DNA of 42,156 nucleotides from Pirellulales bacterium (GTDB taxonomy: Bacteria; Planctomycetota; Planctomycetia; Pirellulales; Thermoguttaceae). Positions 1 through 14,967 of the stretch are shown here, piece by piece. Location: contig JAFGRD010000056.1 of the NCBI GenBank assembly GCA_016935315.1, forward strand, positions 1 to 42,156, written 5' to 3'. Below the pieces are notes generated by a model, which was not told where the DNA came from, searched no databases, and was given only the letters and a program-made list of their open reading frames with translations. The number at the start of each line of letters is the position of its first letter. Position 1 is the stretch's first letter. The position numbers and the translations under genes were made by a program.

Positions 1-42
1 TACGAACAATACCCCGAACTACTCGCCGCCCTGGCGGCCTAA
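1..42 (+). CDS. C-terminal end of an unidentified protein (partial)
   Basis: Reading from base 1, 13 codons end in TAA at 40-42 and give the tail YEQYPELLAALAA. The frame, the Ala/Leu-rich helical tail and the following gap before the convergent gene at 290 fit the 3' end of a gene entering from the left. Nothing in 13 residues identifies a family. It could also be a chance open stretch, since so little is visible. Confidence 0.4.
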   Translation, partial: YEQYPELLAALAA

Positions 43-154
43 AACATGCGCGCACCGTGCGCAGAAGTTGTGACGTAAGACTCTAAGCGAAGACACGCGC
101 CGAGCATCCTTGGTTCGGCGCCGGCCGATTGCGGGTCGAACGATCCGCAGGGGC

Positions 155-184
155 CGCCTGCCGTGGCGGGGGAAAGGGCAGGCG
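155..184. terminator. Hairpin between convergent genes
   Basis: An 8-bp perfect stem, CGCCTGCC (155-162) with GGCAGGCG (177-184), encloses a 14-nt loop. It lies in the 247-base gap between the gene ending at 42 (+) and the gene ending at 290 (-), where a bidirectional terminator would be expected. There is no T-run on either side, so a rho-independent terminator is not proven. Nothing else recognisable is seen in 43-289. Confidence 0.25.
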
Positions 185-289
185 TCCGGGCACATACAGA
201 ACGTATACGGATTCCGGCCCGCCCGAGTTCACCAGGACGAGGTGATCACCGCAAGTCGTTTTCGCAGGGAGAGTTGATGCGAGCCGGCG

Positions 290-3004
290 TCAGATCGAGG
301 CCAGCAGTGCGTCGATCTCGGCCGCGCCGGGCTCACGACGGACACCATTCCCCAGAATGGACGACATTAACCCTTCGGAGGTATTTCCGAGGTCTTGCAG
401 CCCGAGCACGTGCCCCAGTTCGTGCGAAACCGCGGTCAGCAGATCCATGCGGTCGACGACCGCCGGATGCAGTGCAGTCGCGTCGCCCCCGGCGTCGGGC
501 CGGGCGAATTCCTCGTCGTCGGCCGGTGTGGGATCGATGAACCAGCCGTGTCCGGCCGCGTCGATGTCGAGATAGACAGCGTTTTCTCCCGCCAGACCCA
601 GCAGACTGCCCGGCAGGTCGGCGACGACAAAATCGATTGCCGACGCGTCGGGTGCGATCCCGGCCGACTCCCAGCGTGCCAGGGCCTCGGCCACGACCGG
701 GTCCAGATCGGCTTGGGTCAGCCGCGTTGCGTCGCCCCCGGCAATGGCCGCGCCGCCGGCCGCCCGCAACGGCGAACCGCCGTCCCAATCGCCGACGATC
801 GGCCGCCAGCCGGCCGCCACCAGGCCATAGACGAACTCCGTGTCCGCCATGCCGGCGTCGTTGGAGTTGCGCAACAGGAACATGGACGTCACCGGACGAT
901 AGAGGCCCACGGTGTCGGTCTCGCCGGCGTCGGCGTCCCAGTCGCCGACAACGGGGACGTAGTAGGTTCCCGCCGCGCCGTAGGCGAACTCTGCGTCGGC
1001 AATACCGCTGTTGTTGGACTGACGCAGCAGGAACGCCGACCGACCCGGATCGTACAGCCCGATGGTGTCGGTGCCGTTGCCGTCCCAATCGCCCACGATC
1101 GGCTGCCAGCCGGCGCCACCGGGGCCGTAGATGAACGTGAGATTCGGGGCCCCTGCGTCGTTCGAGTTGCGCAAGGCAAACTGCGACGTCACGGGGTCGT
1201 ACAGCCCAATGGTGTCGATCCCGTCGCCGTTGAAATCGCCGACGATCGGCTGCCAGCCGGCCCCGGCCGGTCCGAAGGGGAAATCGAGGTCGGCGAATCC
1301 GGAGTCGTTCGAGTTGCGCAACAGGAACCGGGCAGTAGCCGGGTTGTAGAGTCCAATCGTGTCGGTGCCGTCGCCGTCGAAGTCGCCGGCAATCGGGGTC
1401 CAGCCGGCGGCCGACGGCCCATAGACGAAGTCGAGATCGGCAAACCCGCTATCGTTCGAGTTGCGCAACAGGAACTCGGACTGGTTCGGGGCGAAGAGCC
1501 CGACGGTGGTTGTGCCTCCCGTCGGCGTCGGAGCAAGAACGCGAACGGAGACAATGGCCTCGTTCGAATCGTCGCGCCCGTCATTGGCCACGTAGGTGAA
1601 GTGGTCGAACCCGTTGTAGCCGGCAGCCGGCATATAGGCCAGCGAGCCGTTGGGGTTGAGCGTCACGCTTCCGTGCAGCGGGGGATCCACCAGGTGTGCC
1701 GTAATCGGGTCGCCGTCCGGATCGTCGTCGTTCGACAACACGCCGACCGCCGGCACCGAGAGCAGCGTGTCGTGCATTGCGGTATAGCTGTTGTTCCGGG
1801 CAATCGGCGCCTGGTTGCCGCGGATGGTGATCGTGACCGTGGCCTCGTCGGTGGCCTCGCCGGGATCGCTCACCGTGTAGGTGAATGTCTCCGTGGCCGT
1901 TGCACCAGCGGCCAGCGAGTCGAACTGCCCGTTGGGGTCGTAGATGAAGCTGCCGTCGGCGTACCAGGCCAGCAGCTCTCCGACCAGACCGTCCGTGTCG
2001 ACTTCGATCACCGTCAGCGAATCACCGTTCGGGTCGGTATCGTTGGCCAGCATGCCCTGATTGGCGGGCACGGGCAACACGGAGTCGAATCGGATCTGAT
2101 AATTGTCGTCGACCGCCACGGGCGGGAAGTTCAGGTGGAGTGTCGATGCCCCGATCATGACCGGCGGCTGCGCCATGTTTTCGATGTGGCCCGTGGTGGC
2201 ATCGGCGACATGGATCCAGCGCACCTCGGTATACGGTCCCGTGTCTTGGGGGCGGTAGCCGAACAGCGGGCGGTTCGTGCCGGTGGTGAAGGTCAGAGCG
2301 AAGAAGGACGAATCGCCCCCGTAGCCGGTATTGCCGCGCGACGTGATGCTCGGCGACGCGCCGCCGCGGTCGATTTTCAACAGGTTGCCCTGGATCGTCG
2401 TCAGATACATGTTTCCCGTGGTGTCGAATTCGATCCCGCCGGCCGCGTCGTAGAGCGTGCCGCCCACTTCCAGCTTGACGTACCGCTCGGCCGTCAGGGT
2501 GTCGGGGTCGATCTCGTAGGTCCAGTTGTCGTAAGCGCCCTCGGCGGCGTTCCACGCTCCCGCGTCGTAGCCGACGCCGAACAGCACCTGGTTGTGAAAC
2601 TCGATGCCGTTTAAGGCCATTGTCTCGCCGTCGACCTCGAGGCGCCCCAGGCAGTTCGCCGGAATGTTCGCCGGCGGGTTGTTGATGTCGTCGATCGGGA
2701 TCTCATAGAGTGCCGCGGGGGGGAGAATCTGCGCGCCGCCATCGACTCCATAAAGGACGCCGGCGGGTGAAAACGCCACGTCGTTCACTGCCACAGCGAC
2801 ACGTCCCAGGCTACGCGGGGAGGCCACTCCGCTGCTGCCCTGACCCGGATTGATCGCCGCCAGGTTGCCTGCGTCGTCGAGGATCACCGTCCCTTCCCAA
2901 CTGGTCGTCGGCGAAACCGACAGCAGCGTGCGATCCTCCAACGCCTCCAGCCGGAGGTTTCTGGCAAACGGTCGGCGCCCCCCATGACTCGTTGAACGAT
3001 TCAT
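290..3004 (-). CDS. Secreted planctomycete repeat protein with cadherin/VCBS-like domains and a C-terminal metzincin protease site
   Basis: This 905-residue protein starts at the ATG at 3004, chosen because GAGAGGAG lies 6 nt upstream; a longer reading from 3070 lacks this. Residues 1-30 hold the planctomycete export-type signature LEALEDRTLLS (19-29). Next comes a region of about 270 residues reminiscent of beta-propeller or esterase-like surface proteins. Two cadherin/Ig-like domains follow, each with the motif pattern ANDTDPNGDSLTV or SNDDDPDGDPITA. Five repeats of about 47 residues then follow, rich in GDFDGDGTDTIGLY (FG-GAP-like, possibly calcium-binding). The C-terminus contains HELGHVLGLQD (862-872) and a downstream Met at 881, which fits the metzincin HExxHxxGxxD site and Met-turn. 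Inferred role: a cell-surface or secreted metalloprotease or adhesin. The substrate is unknown, and protease activity is inferred from the motif only. Confidence 0.85.
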   Translation of the reverse strand: MNRSTSHGGRRPFARNLRLEALEDRTLLSVSPTTSWEGTVILDDAGNLAAINPGQGSSGVASPRSLGRVAVAVNDVAFSPAGVLYGVDGGAQILPPAALYEIPIDDINNPPANIPANCLGRLEVDGETMALNGIEFHNQVLFGVGYDAGAWNAAEGAYDNWTYEIDPDTLTAERYVKLEVGGTLYDAAGGIEFDTTGNMYLTTIQGNLLKIDRGGASPSITSRGNTGYGGDSSFFALTFTTGTNRPLFGYRPQDTGPYTEVRWIHVADATTGHIENMAQPPVMIGASTLHLNFPPVAVDDNYQIRFDSVLPVPANQGMLANDTDPNGDSLTVIEVDTDGLVGELLAWYADGSFIYDPNGQFDSLAAGATATETFTYTVSDPGEATDEATVTITIRGNQAPIARNNSYTAMHDTLLSVPAVGVLSNDDDPDGDPITAHLVDPPLHGSVTLNPNGSLAYMPAAGYNGFDHFTYVANDGRDDSNEAIVSVRVLAPTPTGGTTTVGLFAPNQSEFLLRNSNDSGFADLDFVYGPSAAGWTPIAGDFDGDGTDTIGLYNPATARFLLRNSNDSGFADLDFPFGPAGAGWQPIVGDFNGDGIDTIGLYDPVTSQFALRNSNDAGAPNLTFIYGPGGAGWQPIVGDWDGNGTDTIGLYDPGRSAFLLRQSNNSGIADAEFAYGAAGTYYVPVVGDWDADAGETDTVGLYRPVTSMFLLRNSNDAGMADTEFVYGLVAAGWRPIVGDWDGGSPLRAAGGAAIAGGDATRLTQADLDPVVAEALARWESAGIAPDASAIDFVVADLPGSLLGLAGENAVYLDIDAAGHGWFIDPTPADDEEFARPDAGGDATALHPAVVDRMDLLTAVSHELGHVLGLQDLGNTSEGLMSSILGNGVRREPGAAEIDALLASI
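780..1509 (-). repeat. Five tandem ~141-bp coding repeats (FG-GAP-like units)
   Basis: Within the secreted protein, five units repeat the pattern FLLRNSNDSG-FADLDF-YGP-AGW-PI-GDFDGDGTDTIGLY. DNA identity is high between units 1-3 and lower in unit 4 (QSNNSG, with an insertion near GDWDADAGETDTVGLY). The Asp/Gly-rich GDxDGDGTD segment resembles the Ca-binding loops of FG-GAP or VCBS propeller repeats. Five units could form most of a propeller, or copy number may vary between strains. Confidence 0.8.
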
Positions 3005-3277
3005 CCACGACTCCTCTCGCAAATCCGATGGTTCCGACAAAAAATCGGTGAGATTATTCGATTCTATCAAGCGACGGAAGAAAGTGCATGGAAAATACGG
3101 TTTCCAGGATTGCGGACCGAGAGGCCGCAGGGATCAGCCGATGGATCCGCCTGGGCACAACAGCCACGCCCCCCACCCACAGGGGGGGGTTCTGGCCACC
3201 GGGCTCGGTCAGACCGCGGGTGATAAGGGCCTGAAAAAAACGAGTTGGGTACATGTGAAAAGGCAAGGACGCGTGGC

Positions 3278-3299
3278 GGCTGGCCCCGGTTTGCCAGCC
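3278..3299 (-). terminator. Terminator-like hairpin directly after trkH
   Basis: A 7-bp stem, GGCTGGC (3278-3284) with GCCAGCC (3293-3299), has an 8-nt loop and begins at the last base of the trkH stop codon. On the - strand a run of seven T lies at 3239-3233, about 40 nt further on. A second C/G-homopolymer hairpin lies at 3169-3187. The rest of 3005-3298 shows no gene; it must hold the promoter of the repeat protein, but I see no clear -35/-10 pair. Confidence 0.35.
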
Positions 3300-4945
3300 T
3301 ATTGCGTGCGCCAGAAGCCTGGGATGAACAGCACCAGGATGACGTAGATTTCCAGCCGGCCGATCATCATCAGCCAGATGAACAGCAGCTTGGTGTACCA
3401 CTGGAAGTTGGCGTAGTTCTTCGTGGCGCCGATCACCCCCAAGCCGGGACCGATGTTGTTCAGCGTGGCCGCCACGCAGCTTGCGGCGTCGATCAGCTTG
3501 TGCTCGGCCTGCCCGTGGCCGTAGTCGATCCACGTCGAGTCGGGTTCGGCGGTGATCGTAAACAGCCAACCGACGATGAAGATCGCCAGAATCATTCCGA
3601 AGTAGACCAGGATCGTGCGGCGCAGCTCCTGATCCTCGACCGGCTTGCCGGCCAGACGCAGCGGCCGGACCACGGTGGGGTGAAACGCCTGTTCGACCTC
3701 CAAGTGGAGGATTTTCACGAAGAGGATGTGGCGAATCACCTTCAAGCCGCCGCCGGTGCTGCCGGCGCAGCCGCCGACGAACATCAGCAGCAGCAGGACC
3801 CCCCGGCCGAAGCTGTTCCAGCGATCGAAATCGTCGGTGCAGAAGCCGGTGGTGGTCATGATCGAGACGACCTGAAACAGGCCGTAACGCGTGGCCGTGG
3901 CAACGTACAGCTTGTCGTCTTCCTCGTCGGACGTTTCGCCGGAGGCGGCCGGCGGGACCATGCCGCTTTGGGGCCCGAAATCGTGCGTGAGCAGTCCGAA
4001 GCCGGTCACCATCGCCGCGGCCACCAGGATCACGCCGAGGTAGACCCGCCACTCGATGTCGGCTAGCATCTTGCGGGGCTGGAGAATCGCCAGGCAATAC
4101 AGCAGCATGAAGTTGGTGCCCGCCAGAAGCATGAACAGAGCGATGGTCATCTCGATCAGTGGCCCGTCGTACAGATCGGGCCGCGTGGCGAAGTGGCCGA
4201 CGCTGGCGTTGTAGGTGCTGAATCCCCCGGTGGCCATGGTGCCAAAGGCGTGGCACAGCGCGTCGAACAGGTTCACCCCTTCCAGCCACAACAGTCCGGT
4301 CAGCGCGGCGTTCAGCCCGGCGTAGATCAGGAACAGAACCCAGGCCGTGTGCTGTACGCGAGCCTGCGGGGTGGCCTGGCTGGGGCCGGGCATCTCGGCC
4401 CGCATCAAGGCCTTGCCGGCCGAGCCCTGGCCCAGAATCGCCACGAAAAGCACGATGATGCCCAGCCCGCCGAGAAAGTGCGTGCTGCTGCGCCAGAAGA
4501 GGATGCAGCGGGCCACCAGCGGCGGGCGCGGTTTGCCGTCGGGCACTTCGAGATCGGTCAACACGGTGGCACCGGTCGTGCTGAAGCCGGACTGGGCCTC
4601 GAACATCGCGTCGACCAGGGTCATCCGCCTGCCTTCCACCCACTGTGTGCCGCTGAAGACGTACGGCAAGCCGCCCAGCACCGTGGCCAGCACCCAGCTT
4701 AAGCCCACCACGGCCATGGCTTCCTTGCGGAAGAGCGAGCCGCCGTTGCGACGGCCGAGATAGCGCAGCCCGGCCGCCACGGCGAAGCAGACGAGGATCG
4801 AGCCCACCAGGCCGAAGAAGCCGGCCCGTTCGTGCCCCCACTCGGCGCCGGGTGCCAGCCAGGCCCAAGGCAGGCTGAAGACCATCGATCCGCCGATGAG
4901 CATCGCCACCAGGCCCAGGAGTCTGCACACGAGGGCTTTGTTCAT
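3299..4945 (-). CDS. trkH: TrkH-type potassium uptake channel subunit
   Basis: This 548-residue polytopic inner-membrane protein is the ion-conducting subunit of the Trk K+ uptake system. The four pore loops of the TrkH/KtrB superfamily are visible: GFSTTGATVL, TGGFSTYNASVG, TTTGFCTDDFDRW and ATLNNIGPGLG. So is the glycine-rich GGCAGSTGGGLKV stretch of the third repeat. A charged loop (SGETSDEEDDK) precedes the third pore helix. The start MNKALVCRLLGLV at 4945 begins directly with the first membrane helix; an upstream in-frame extension to 5140 is Arg-rich and overlaps trkA, so it is rejected. trkA, encoding the regulatory NAD-binding partner, ends 47 bp upstream on the same strand, so the two are probably co-transcribed. 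Confidence 0.95.
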   Translation of the reverse strand: MNKALVCRLLGLVAMLIGGSMVFSLPWAWLAPGAEWGHERAGFFGLVGSILVCFAVAAGLRYLGRRNGGSLFRKEAMAVVGLSWVLATVLGGLPYVFSGTQWVEGRRMTLVDAMFEAQSGFSTTGATVLTDLEVPDGKPRPPLVARCILFWRSSTHFLGGLGIIVLFVAILGQGSAGKALMRAEMPGPSQATPQARVQHTAWVLFLIYAGLNAALTGLLWLEGVNLFDALCHAFGTMATGGFSTYNASVGHFATRPDLYDGPLIEMTIALFMLLAGTNFMLLYCLAILQPRKMLADIEWRVYLGVILVAAAMVTGFGLLTHDFGPQSGMVPPAASGETSDEEDDKLYVATATRYGLFQVVSIMTTTGFCTDDFDRWNSFGRGVLLLLMFVGGCAGSTGGGLKVIRHILFVKILHLEVEQAFHPTVVRPLRLAGKPVEDQELRRTILVYFGMILAIFIVGWLFTITAEPDSTWIDYGHGQAEHKLIDAASCVAATLNNIGPGLGVIGATKNYANFQWYTKLLFIWLMMIGRLEIYVILVLFIPGFWRTQ

Positions 4946-4992
4946 GGGCGTTTTCGGGCGCGACCGGCAGCCGCGACTTGGTGCGATCCGGT

Positions 4993-6342
4993 TCAGTGTC
5001 CGACGACGCTGAAAACACCGAGTGTCTGTTCGACAGCCGAGCTCTCGACCAGTGCCACTACCGTGTCGCCCGGCGCGAAGCGATCGTCGGCGCCGGGAAC
5101 CATCACGTAGCTCTCGCGAATCAGGGCGCCGATCAGGCATTCGGCGGGCAGGTCGATGTTGGCCAGCACGTCGAGGGTTGCCGGAGCGCCTTGCATGACC
5201 TCGATCTCCAGGATCTCGATGCCCGCCCCTTCCGCCAGCGGCAATCGCATGATGACGGCCCCGGTGTTCAGGAATCCCAGGATTTGCCGGGCGATCACCT
5301 TCCGGGGGCTGACGGCGTGATCGATGCCCAGCTTGCCGACCACGTTGGCGTAGTCGGGGCGGCTGACGATGGACATGATGGTCTTGGCGCCCAACTCACG
5401 GGCTTCCACGCAAGCCATGATGCTGTCTTCATCGTCGCCGGTGCAGGCCACGAACACGTCGGCGCTGCCCACCCGCTCCTCTTCCAGACTCACCCGCCGC
5501 TGGGCGTCCGCATTGACCACCGTGGCGTGCTTGAGATGGGCGGCCAGGAATTCGCAGCGCTGGCGGTCCTTTTCCATCAACACCACGGTGAAGCGGCGGC
5601 CTTCCAGCACGCGGGCCAGATGGTAGCCGGTCTCGCCCCCGCCGGCAATCACCACGGCCTGCTTCGGCGGCAGCTCCTTCTGGAACTTCGGCCTCACATC
5701 GTCGATGTCCTCGCGGGCACCGATCAGCGTGATCCGGTCGCCCGTGGCCAGGTGGTCCTCGGCCAGGGCGATGCTCGTCTTGCCGTCGCGCGCAATGGAG
5801 CCCACGCGGACGTTGGACGGCAGCTTCAAGTCCTTCAGGGCCACCCCGGCGGCCATCGTGTTCTGGTCGACGACCAACTCCTGCATCTCTAACTCGCCGC
5901 GGGCGAAATTCTCCACGGCCAGGGCGCCGGGATGGCGGATCTCTCGCGCCAGCTCCATGGCCGAAAGATGCTCCAAGCTCAACAGCCGGTCGATCTGAAA
6001 ATGACGCTGGTAGTCGAACGTGCTCAAGTCGCGGAACACCGGCGCGTAGACTCGGGCGACGGCCCGCCGCGCACCCATCCCCTTGGCCATGCTGCCGGCG
6101 ACCAGGTTCACCTCGTCGTTGCCGGTGACGGCCAGGCAGATATCGGCGCCGAGCACCTCGGCCTGAAACAGCACGCTCGACTGGGCGGCCGAGCCGGTCA
6201 CCACGCGGACGTCCAACACGTCGTTGACGTGCCGCGCGTGGGCCGGATCATTGTCGACCACGGTCACGCTGTGTCCTTCCCGACACAACATGTTGGCGAT
6301 CGAGCTGCCGACCGTGCCCGCCCCCAAAACGACGATTCTCAT
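4993..6342 (-). CDS. trkA: TrkA, NAD-binding regulatory subunit of Trk potassium uptake
   Basis: A 449-residue cytoplasmic protein with the full-length TrkA layout: two tandem RCK_N/RCK_C units. The first Rossmann motif is VVLGAGTVGSSIA (4-16) followed by the acidic VVDNDP. The second is VVIAGGGETGYHLA near residue 235. Each unit ends in a TrkA_C domain with the typical hydrophobic pattern (SNVRVGSIARDGKT; AECLIGALIRESYVMVPG). It gates TrkH in response to nucleotides. A GAGG lies about 9 nt upstream of the ATG. The small membrane protein at 6353 ends 10 bp upstream, suggesting one transcription unit that runs on into trkH. Confidence 0.95.
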   Translation of the reverse strand: MRIVVLGAGTVGSSIANMLCREGHSVTVVDNDPAHARHVNDVLDVRVVTGSAAQSSVLFQAEVLGADICLAVTGNDEVNLVAGSMAKGMGARRAVARVYAPVFRDLSTFDYQRHFQIDRLLSLEHLSAMELAREIRHPGALAVENFARGELEMQELVVDQNTMAAGVALKDLKLPSNVRVGSIARDGKTSIALAEDHLATGDRITLIGAREDIDDVRPKFQKELPPKQAVVIAGGGETGYHLARVLEGRRFTVVLMEKDRQRCEFLAAHLKHATVVNADAQRRVSLEEERVGSADVFVACTGDDEDSIMACVEARELGAKTIMSIVSRPDYANVVGKLGIDHAVSPRKVIARQILGFLNTGAVIMRLPLAEGAGIEILEIEVMQGAPATLDVLANIDLPAECLIGALIRESYVMVPGADDRFAPGDTVVALVESSAVEQTLGVFSVVGH

Positions 6343-6352
6343 TCCAACATCC

Positions 6353-6559
6353 TCACAGCCGGCAAGAAATCAGTAGCAGCACGGCGAAGAGCACCGCCAT
6401 GAATCCGACGATCCAGACGCCGATCCGCACCGCATGGCTGAGGATCGAGCCCAACTGCTCGTGCCGCGTGGCTGAGTAGACCAGGCTGACGGCAATCACC
6501 AGCGGCAGGGCATACCACATGTCGTTCACTCTGGCCACAGCCAGCAGCAGACTGTCCAT
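6353..6559 (-). CDS. Small two-helix membrane protein of unknown function
   Basis: A 68-residue protein with two hydrophobic segments, roughly residues 14-27 (WYALPLVIAVSLVY) and 46-65 (IGVWIVGFMAVLFAVLLL), joined by a short charged loop containing RHEQ. The start is the ATG at 6559; a TTG one codon earlier (6562) has slightly better spacing from AGGAG and cannot be excluded. It lies 10 bp upstream of trkA and 37 bp downstream of another membrane protein, so it probably belongs to the potassium-uptake transcription unit. I do not recognise a named family. Confidence 0.75.
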   Translation of the reverse strand: MDSLLLAVARVNDMWYALPLVIAVSLVYSATRHEQLGSILSHAVRIGVWIVGFMAVLFAVLLLISCRL

Positions 6560-6596
6560 CAATAGGGCTCTCCTCGCAAAACGGGTTCGACCACTG

Positions 6597-7223
6597 CTAC
6601 GATGTGAGGGACGTCGGTGCGCCTTCGTCCCGGCGATGGGAATGCTCTTCGTCTTCCTCGCCCTCCGCGCCTTCCTCGTCTTCTTCCTTCCTGGCCGTCT
6701 CGCTGAAGACCGGACCGCCCCAGGCGTCGTACACGGCCAACACGTTCAGCAGCCCGGCGATCATCGTGTAGACCGTGCCCAACTCGAAGCCGCGGTTCAG
6801 CTTCCTGTTCAGTTCGGGGAGCGTAGGCTGGTCCATGTTCGCGCCGGCGAACTGCTCCGGTCTGCGCGGCGGGGCCATGAAACCTCCCCACCACACCTGC
6901 TTGTCCGACTTCATCCGGCTGGCCTGGACCAGCGCCGGCAGCGCCGGCAGCCCGACCCCCACCTGGCAAAGATAGGGCAGACGCTTGTCTCCCGGGCGCC
7001 AAGAGTAGTAGACAACGCGACCCCAGCCGAGATCGTGCTGGCTGCCAAGATACAATCCGTACAAGAACGTCCCCATGATGCAGACGAAGAACAGCCCCGC
7101 CTTGCCGAATCGCCCCTGGTACAGATGGCCCAGCCCGGGAATCAGCCAAGCCAGAAACGCCGCCAGGGCCGGATCCTTCAGATCGACCTGCTGACCTGTC
7201 TGTTCTTCGATCGATTCGGGCAC
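6597..7223 (-). CDS. TM2-like/DUF6677-type membrane protein
   Basis: A 208-residue protein starting at GTG 7223, chosen because AAGGAGG lies 7 nt upstream; a longer ATG reading from 7292 has no such site. Near residue 25 it has the TM2-domain-like phrase AWLIPGLGHLYQGRFGKAGLFF, then hydrophobic stretches (VCIMGTFLYGLYLG; YTMIAGLLNVLAVYD), and an acidic tail (KEEDEEGAEGEEDEEHSH). From memory this resembles a planctomycete family catalogued as DUF6677, but I cannot confirm the number. It precedes the small membrane protein and trkAH on the same strand. Its function is unknown. Confidence 0.75.
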   Translation of the reverse strand: MPESIEEQTGQQVDLKDPALAAFLAWLIPGLGHLYQGRFGKAGLFFVCIMGTFLYGLYLGSQHDLGWGRVVYYSWRPGDKRLPYLCQVGVGLPALPALVQASRMKSDKQVWWGGFMAPPRRPEQFAGANMDQPTLPELNRKLNRGFELGTVYTMIAGLLNVLAVYDAWGGPVFSETARKEEDEEGAEGEEDEEHSHRRDEGAPTSLTS

Positions 7224-7289
7224 GTATTGACCTCCTTGGGTATTCGGCCGCGGGAACGGCCACCGTCCAATTCTAGCCCCGCCAGGCGT

Positions 7290-7320
7290 CATTGTCAGGG
7301 GGCCACATTGTCAGGGGGCC
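7290..7320. repeat. 15-bp tandem duplication across the stop codon of the URO-D-like gene
   Basis: CATTGTCAGGGGGCC occurs at 7290-7304 and again at 7306-7320, with one extra A between. The right copy contains the TGA stop of the 7311-8276 gene (- strand). The 13-mer GTCAGGGGGCCAC in the left copy recurs just upstream of the transketolase start, at about 41492-41504. Confidence 0.8.
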
Positions 7321-8276
7321 TCAGCGCAGAGGGACTTCAGCCAGAGCACGTTCTCCGACGGTGTTTCGTACGGCAGGGCCCCGGTACCCAGGCAGATGTT
7401 CCCCCGGTCGGCCGACAGGTCCCTGATACGCTCGAACTCGGCCCGCAGTTCGTCCCGGTCGCCGCGGACCATTACCTCGGAGGAGGTATTGATCCTCACC
7501 CGAATATCCTGCCGCCGCCAAATCTTCCGTATAAACGCCTCCTGGTCCGTCTCGATTGGGCAGATCACGTATCCGGTCCCGGTTTCCAACATCGCGTCGA
7601 GAATCGGCGTCGTGTCGCCGCCGATGATGCAAGGAACCGGGTGGCCGACGATCGCCGCAGTGCGATCAATGATGCTCCGAAGCACGGGCAGCTCGACGGC
7701 CCGGAACATTCCCGGCGACAGCAGCGGCGGGGCAGCGGCCGACTCGAAAAACGCAATATCCAATCCGACCTCGTGAATCGCCCGGCAAAAACGCAATTGG
7801 CCCTCGACGAGGTGTTCCAACGCCGCCGCCACCGCTTCCGGCCGGGTGAGCACGTCGCAAAGCAGGGACTCAAACCCCACCAGATTACTGGCGATCGAAA
7901 AGGGGCCGCTCAGCGGCACGCGGACATCGGCCTCGGGAAACTGCCTGGCCAGCCGGGCGGCCACGTCGATCACCATGGCGATTCGTCCCGCGAGGTGCGG
8001 ATCAAACGGCTCCCGTTCGGTCAGATCGTCCACGGCGGCGCAGATCGGTCTGCCGATGGCCGGAATGCCGGTTCCGTGCGGCCGGTCGACCACGCCGCCG
8101 TAGGCCTCGGCCTCCAGGTTATAGATATCGATGCCCACCACGACCGGCGTATGCCGGTATCGACGAAATGCCTCGGCATGGGCGGAAAACAGCAACTCGG
8201 CGTCGCGGGAGACCTCCCAGGGCGTGCGGCCGATCAGAAACGCGGCGTGCTCGTAGACGGAGGGGGAGAAATCCAT
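7311..8276 (-). CDS. Uroporphyrinogen decarboxylase-fold (MtaA/CmuA-like) protein
   Basis: A 321-residue protein with the overall pattern of the URO-D superfamily. Visible elements include an N-terminal RTPWEVSRDAEL helix, VPLSGPFSIASNL (the region where family members have a GPF/GPV turn), a central FFESAAAPPLLSP loop, GGDTTPILDAMLETG and the C-terminal GNICLGTGALPYETP phosphate-loop-like turn. The haem-pathway HemE is longer and has an N-terminal RQAGRY motif, absent here, so this is not HemE. Methyltransferases of the MtaA/CmuA group carry a zinc-binding HxC before the GxTTPIL segment. Here the corresponding stretch reads PCIIGGDTTPIL with no HxC. Methyl transfer or another function is therefore open. 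It stands alone 87 bp upstream of the membrane-protein operon. Confidence 0.8.
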   Translation of the reverse strand: MDFSPSVYEHAAFLIGRTPWEVSRDAELLFSAHAEAFRRYRHTPVVVGIDIYNLEAEAYGGVVDRPHGTGIPAIGRPICAAVDDLTEREPFDPHLAGRIAMVIDVAARLARQFPEADVRVPLSGPFSIASNLVGFESLLCDVLTRPEAVAAALEHLVEGQLRFCRAIHEVGLDIAFFESAAAPPLLSPGMFRAVELPVLRSIIDRTAAIVGHPVPCIIGGDTTPILDAMLETGTGYVICPIETDQEAFIRKIWRRQDIRVRINTSSEVMVRGDRDELRAEFERIRDLSADRGNICLGTGALPYETPSENVLWLKSLCAEAP

Positions 8277-8398
8277 GGCGGCAGGTCTCTCGGGCCGGAC
8301 GGAGGCAGGCTGTTGCCAGTTATTCGACGGCTCGGCGGGAAAATAGCCATTCTGCCTCGAATCGGCCGCGACCCGGTCCCCTCGCGATCCGACCTCAC

Positions 8399-14936
<6,538 letters not shown>

Positions 14937-14967
14937 CCGGTTCCGCCCCCACTTGGCAGTCCTGCCC

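Noticed and set aside
395-2614. Long + strand open frame opposite the surface repeat protein
   Set aside because: Its apparent repeats are simply the reverse complement of the FG-GAP-like repeats; no start signal or domain of its own.
3048-3298. Possible small gene in the gap before trkH's end
   Set aside because: The short open frames there have no ribosome-binding site and no protein-like composition; the region contains hairpins and homopolymer runs instead.
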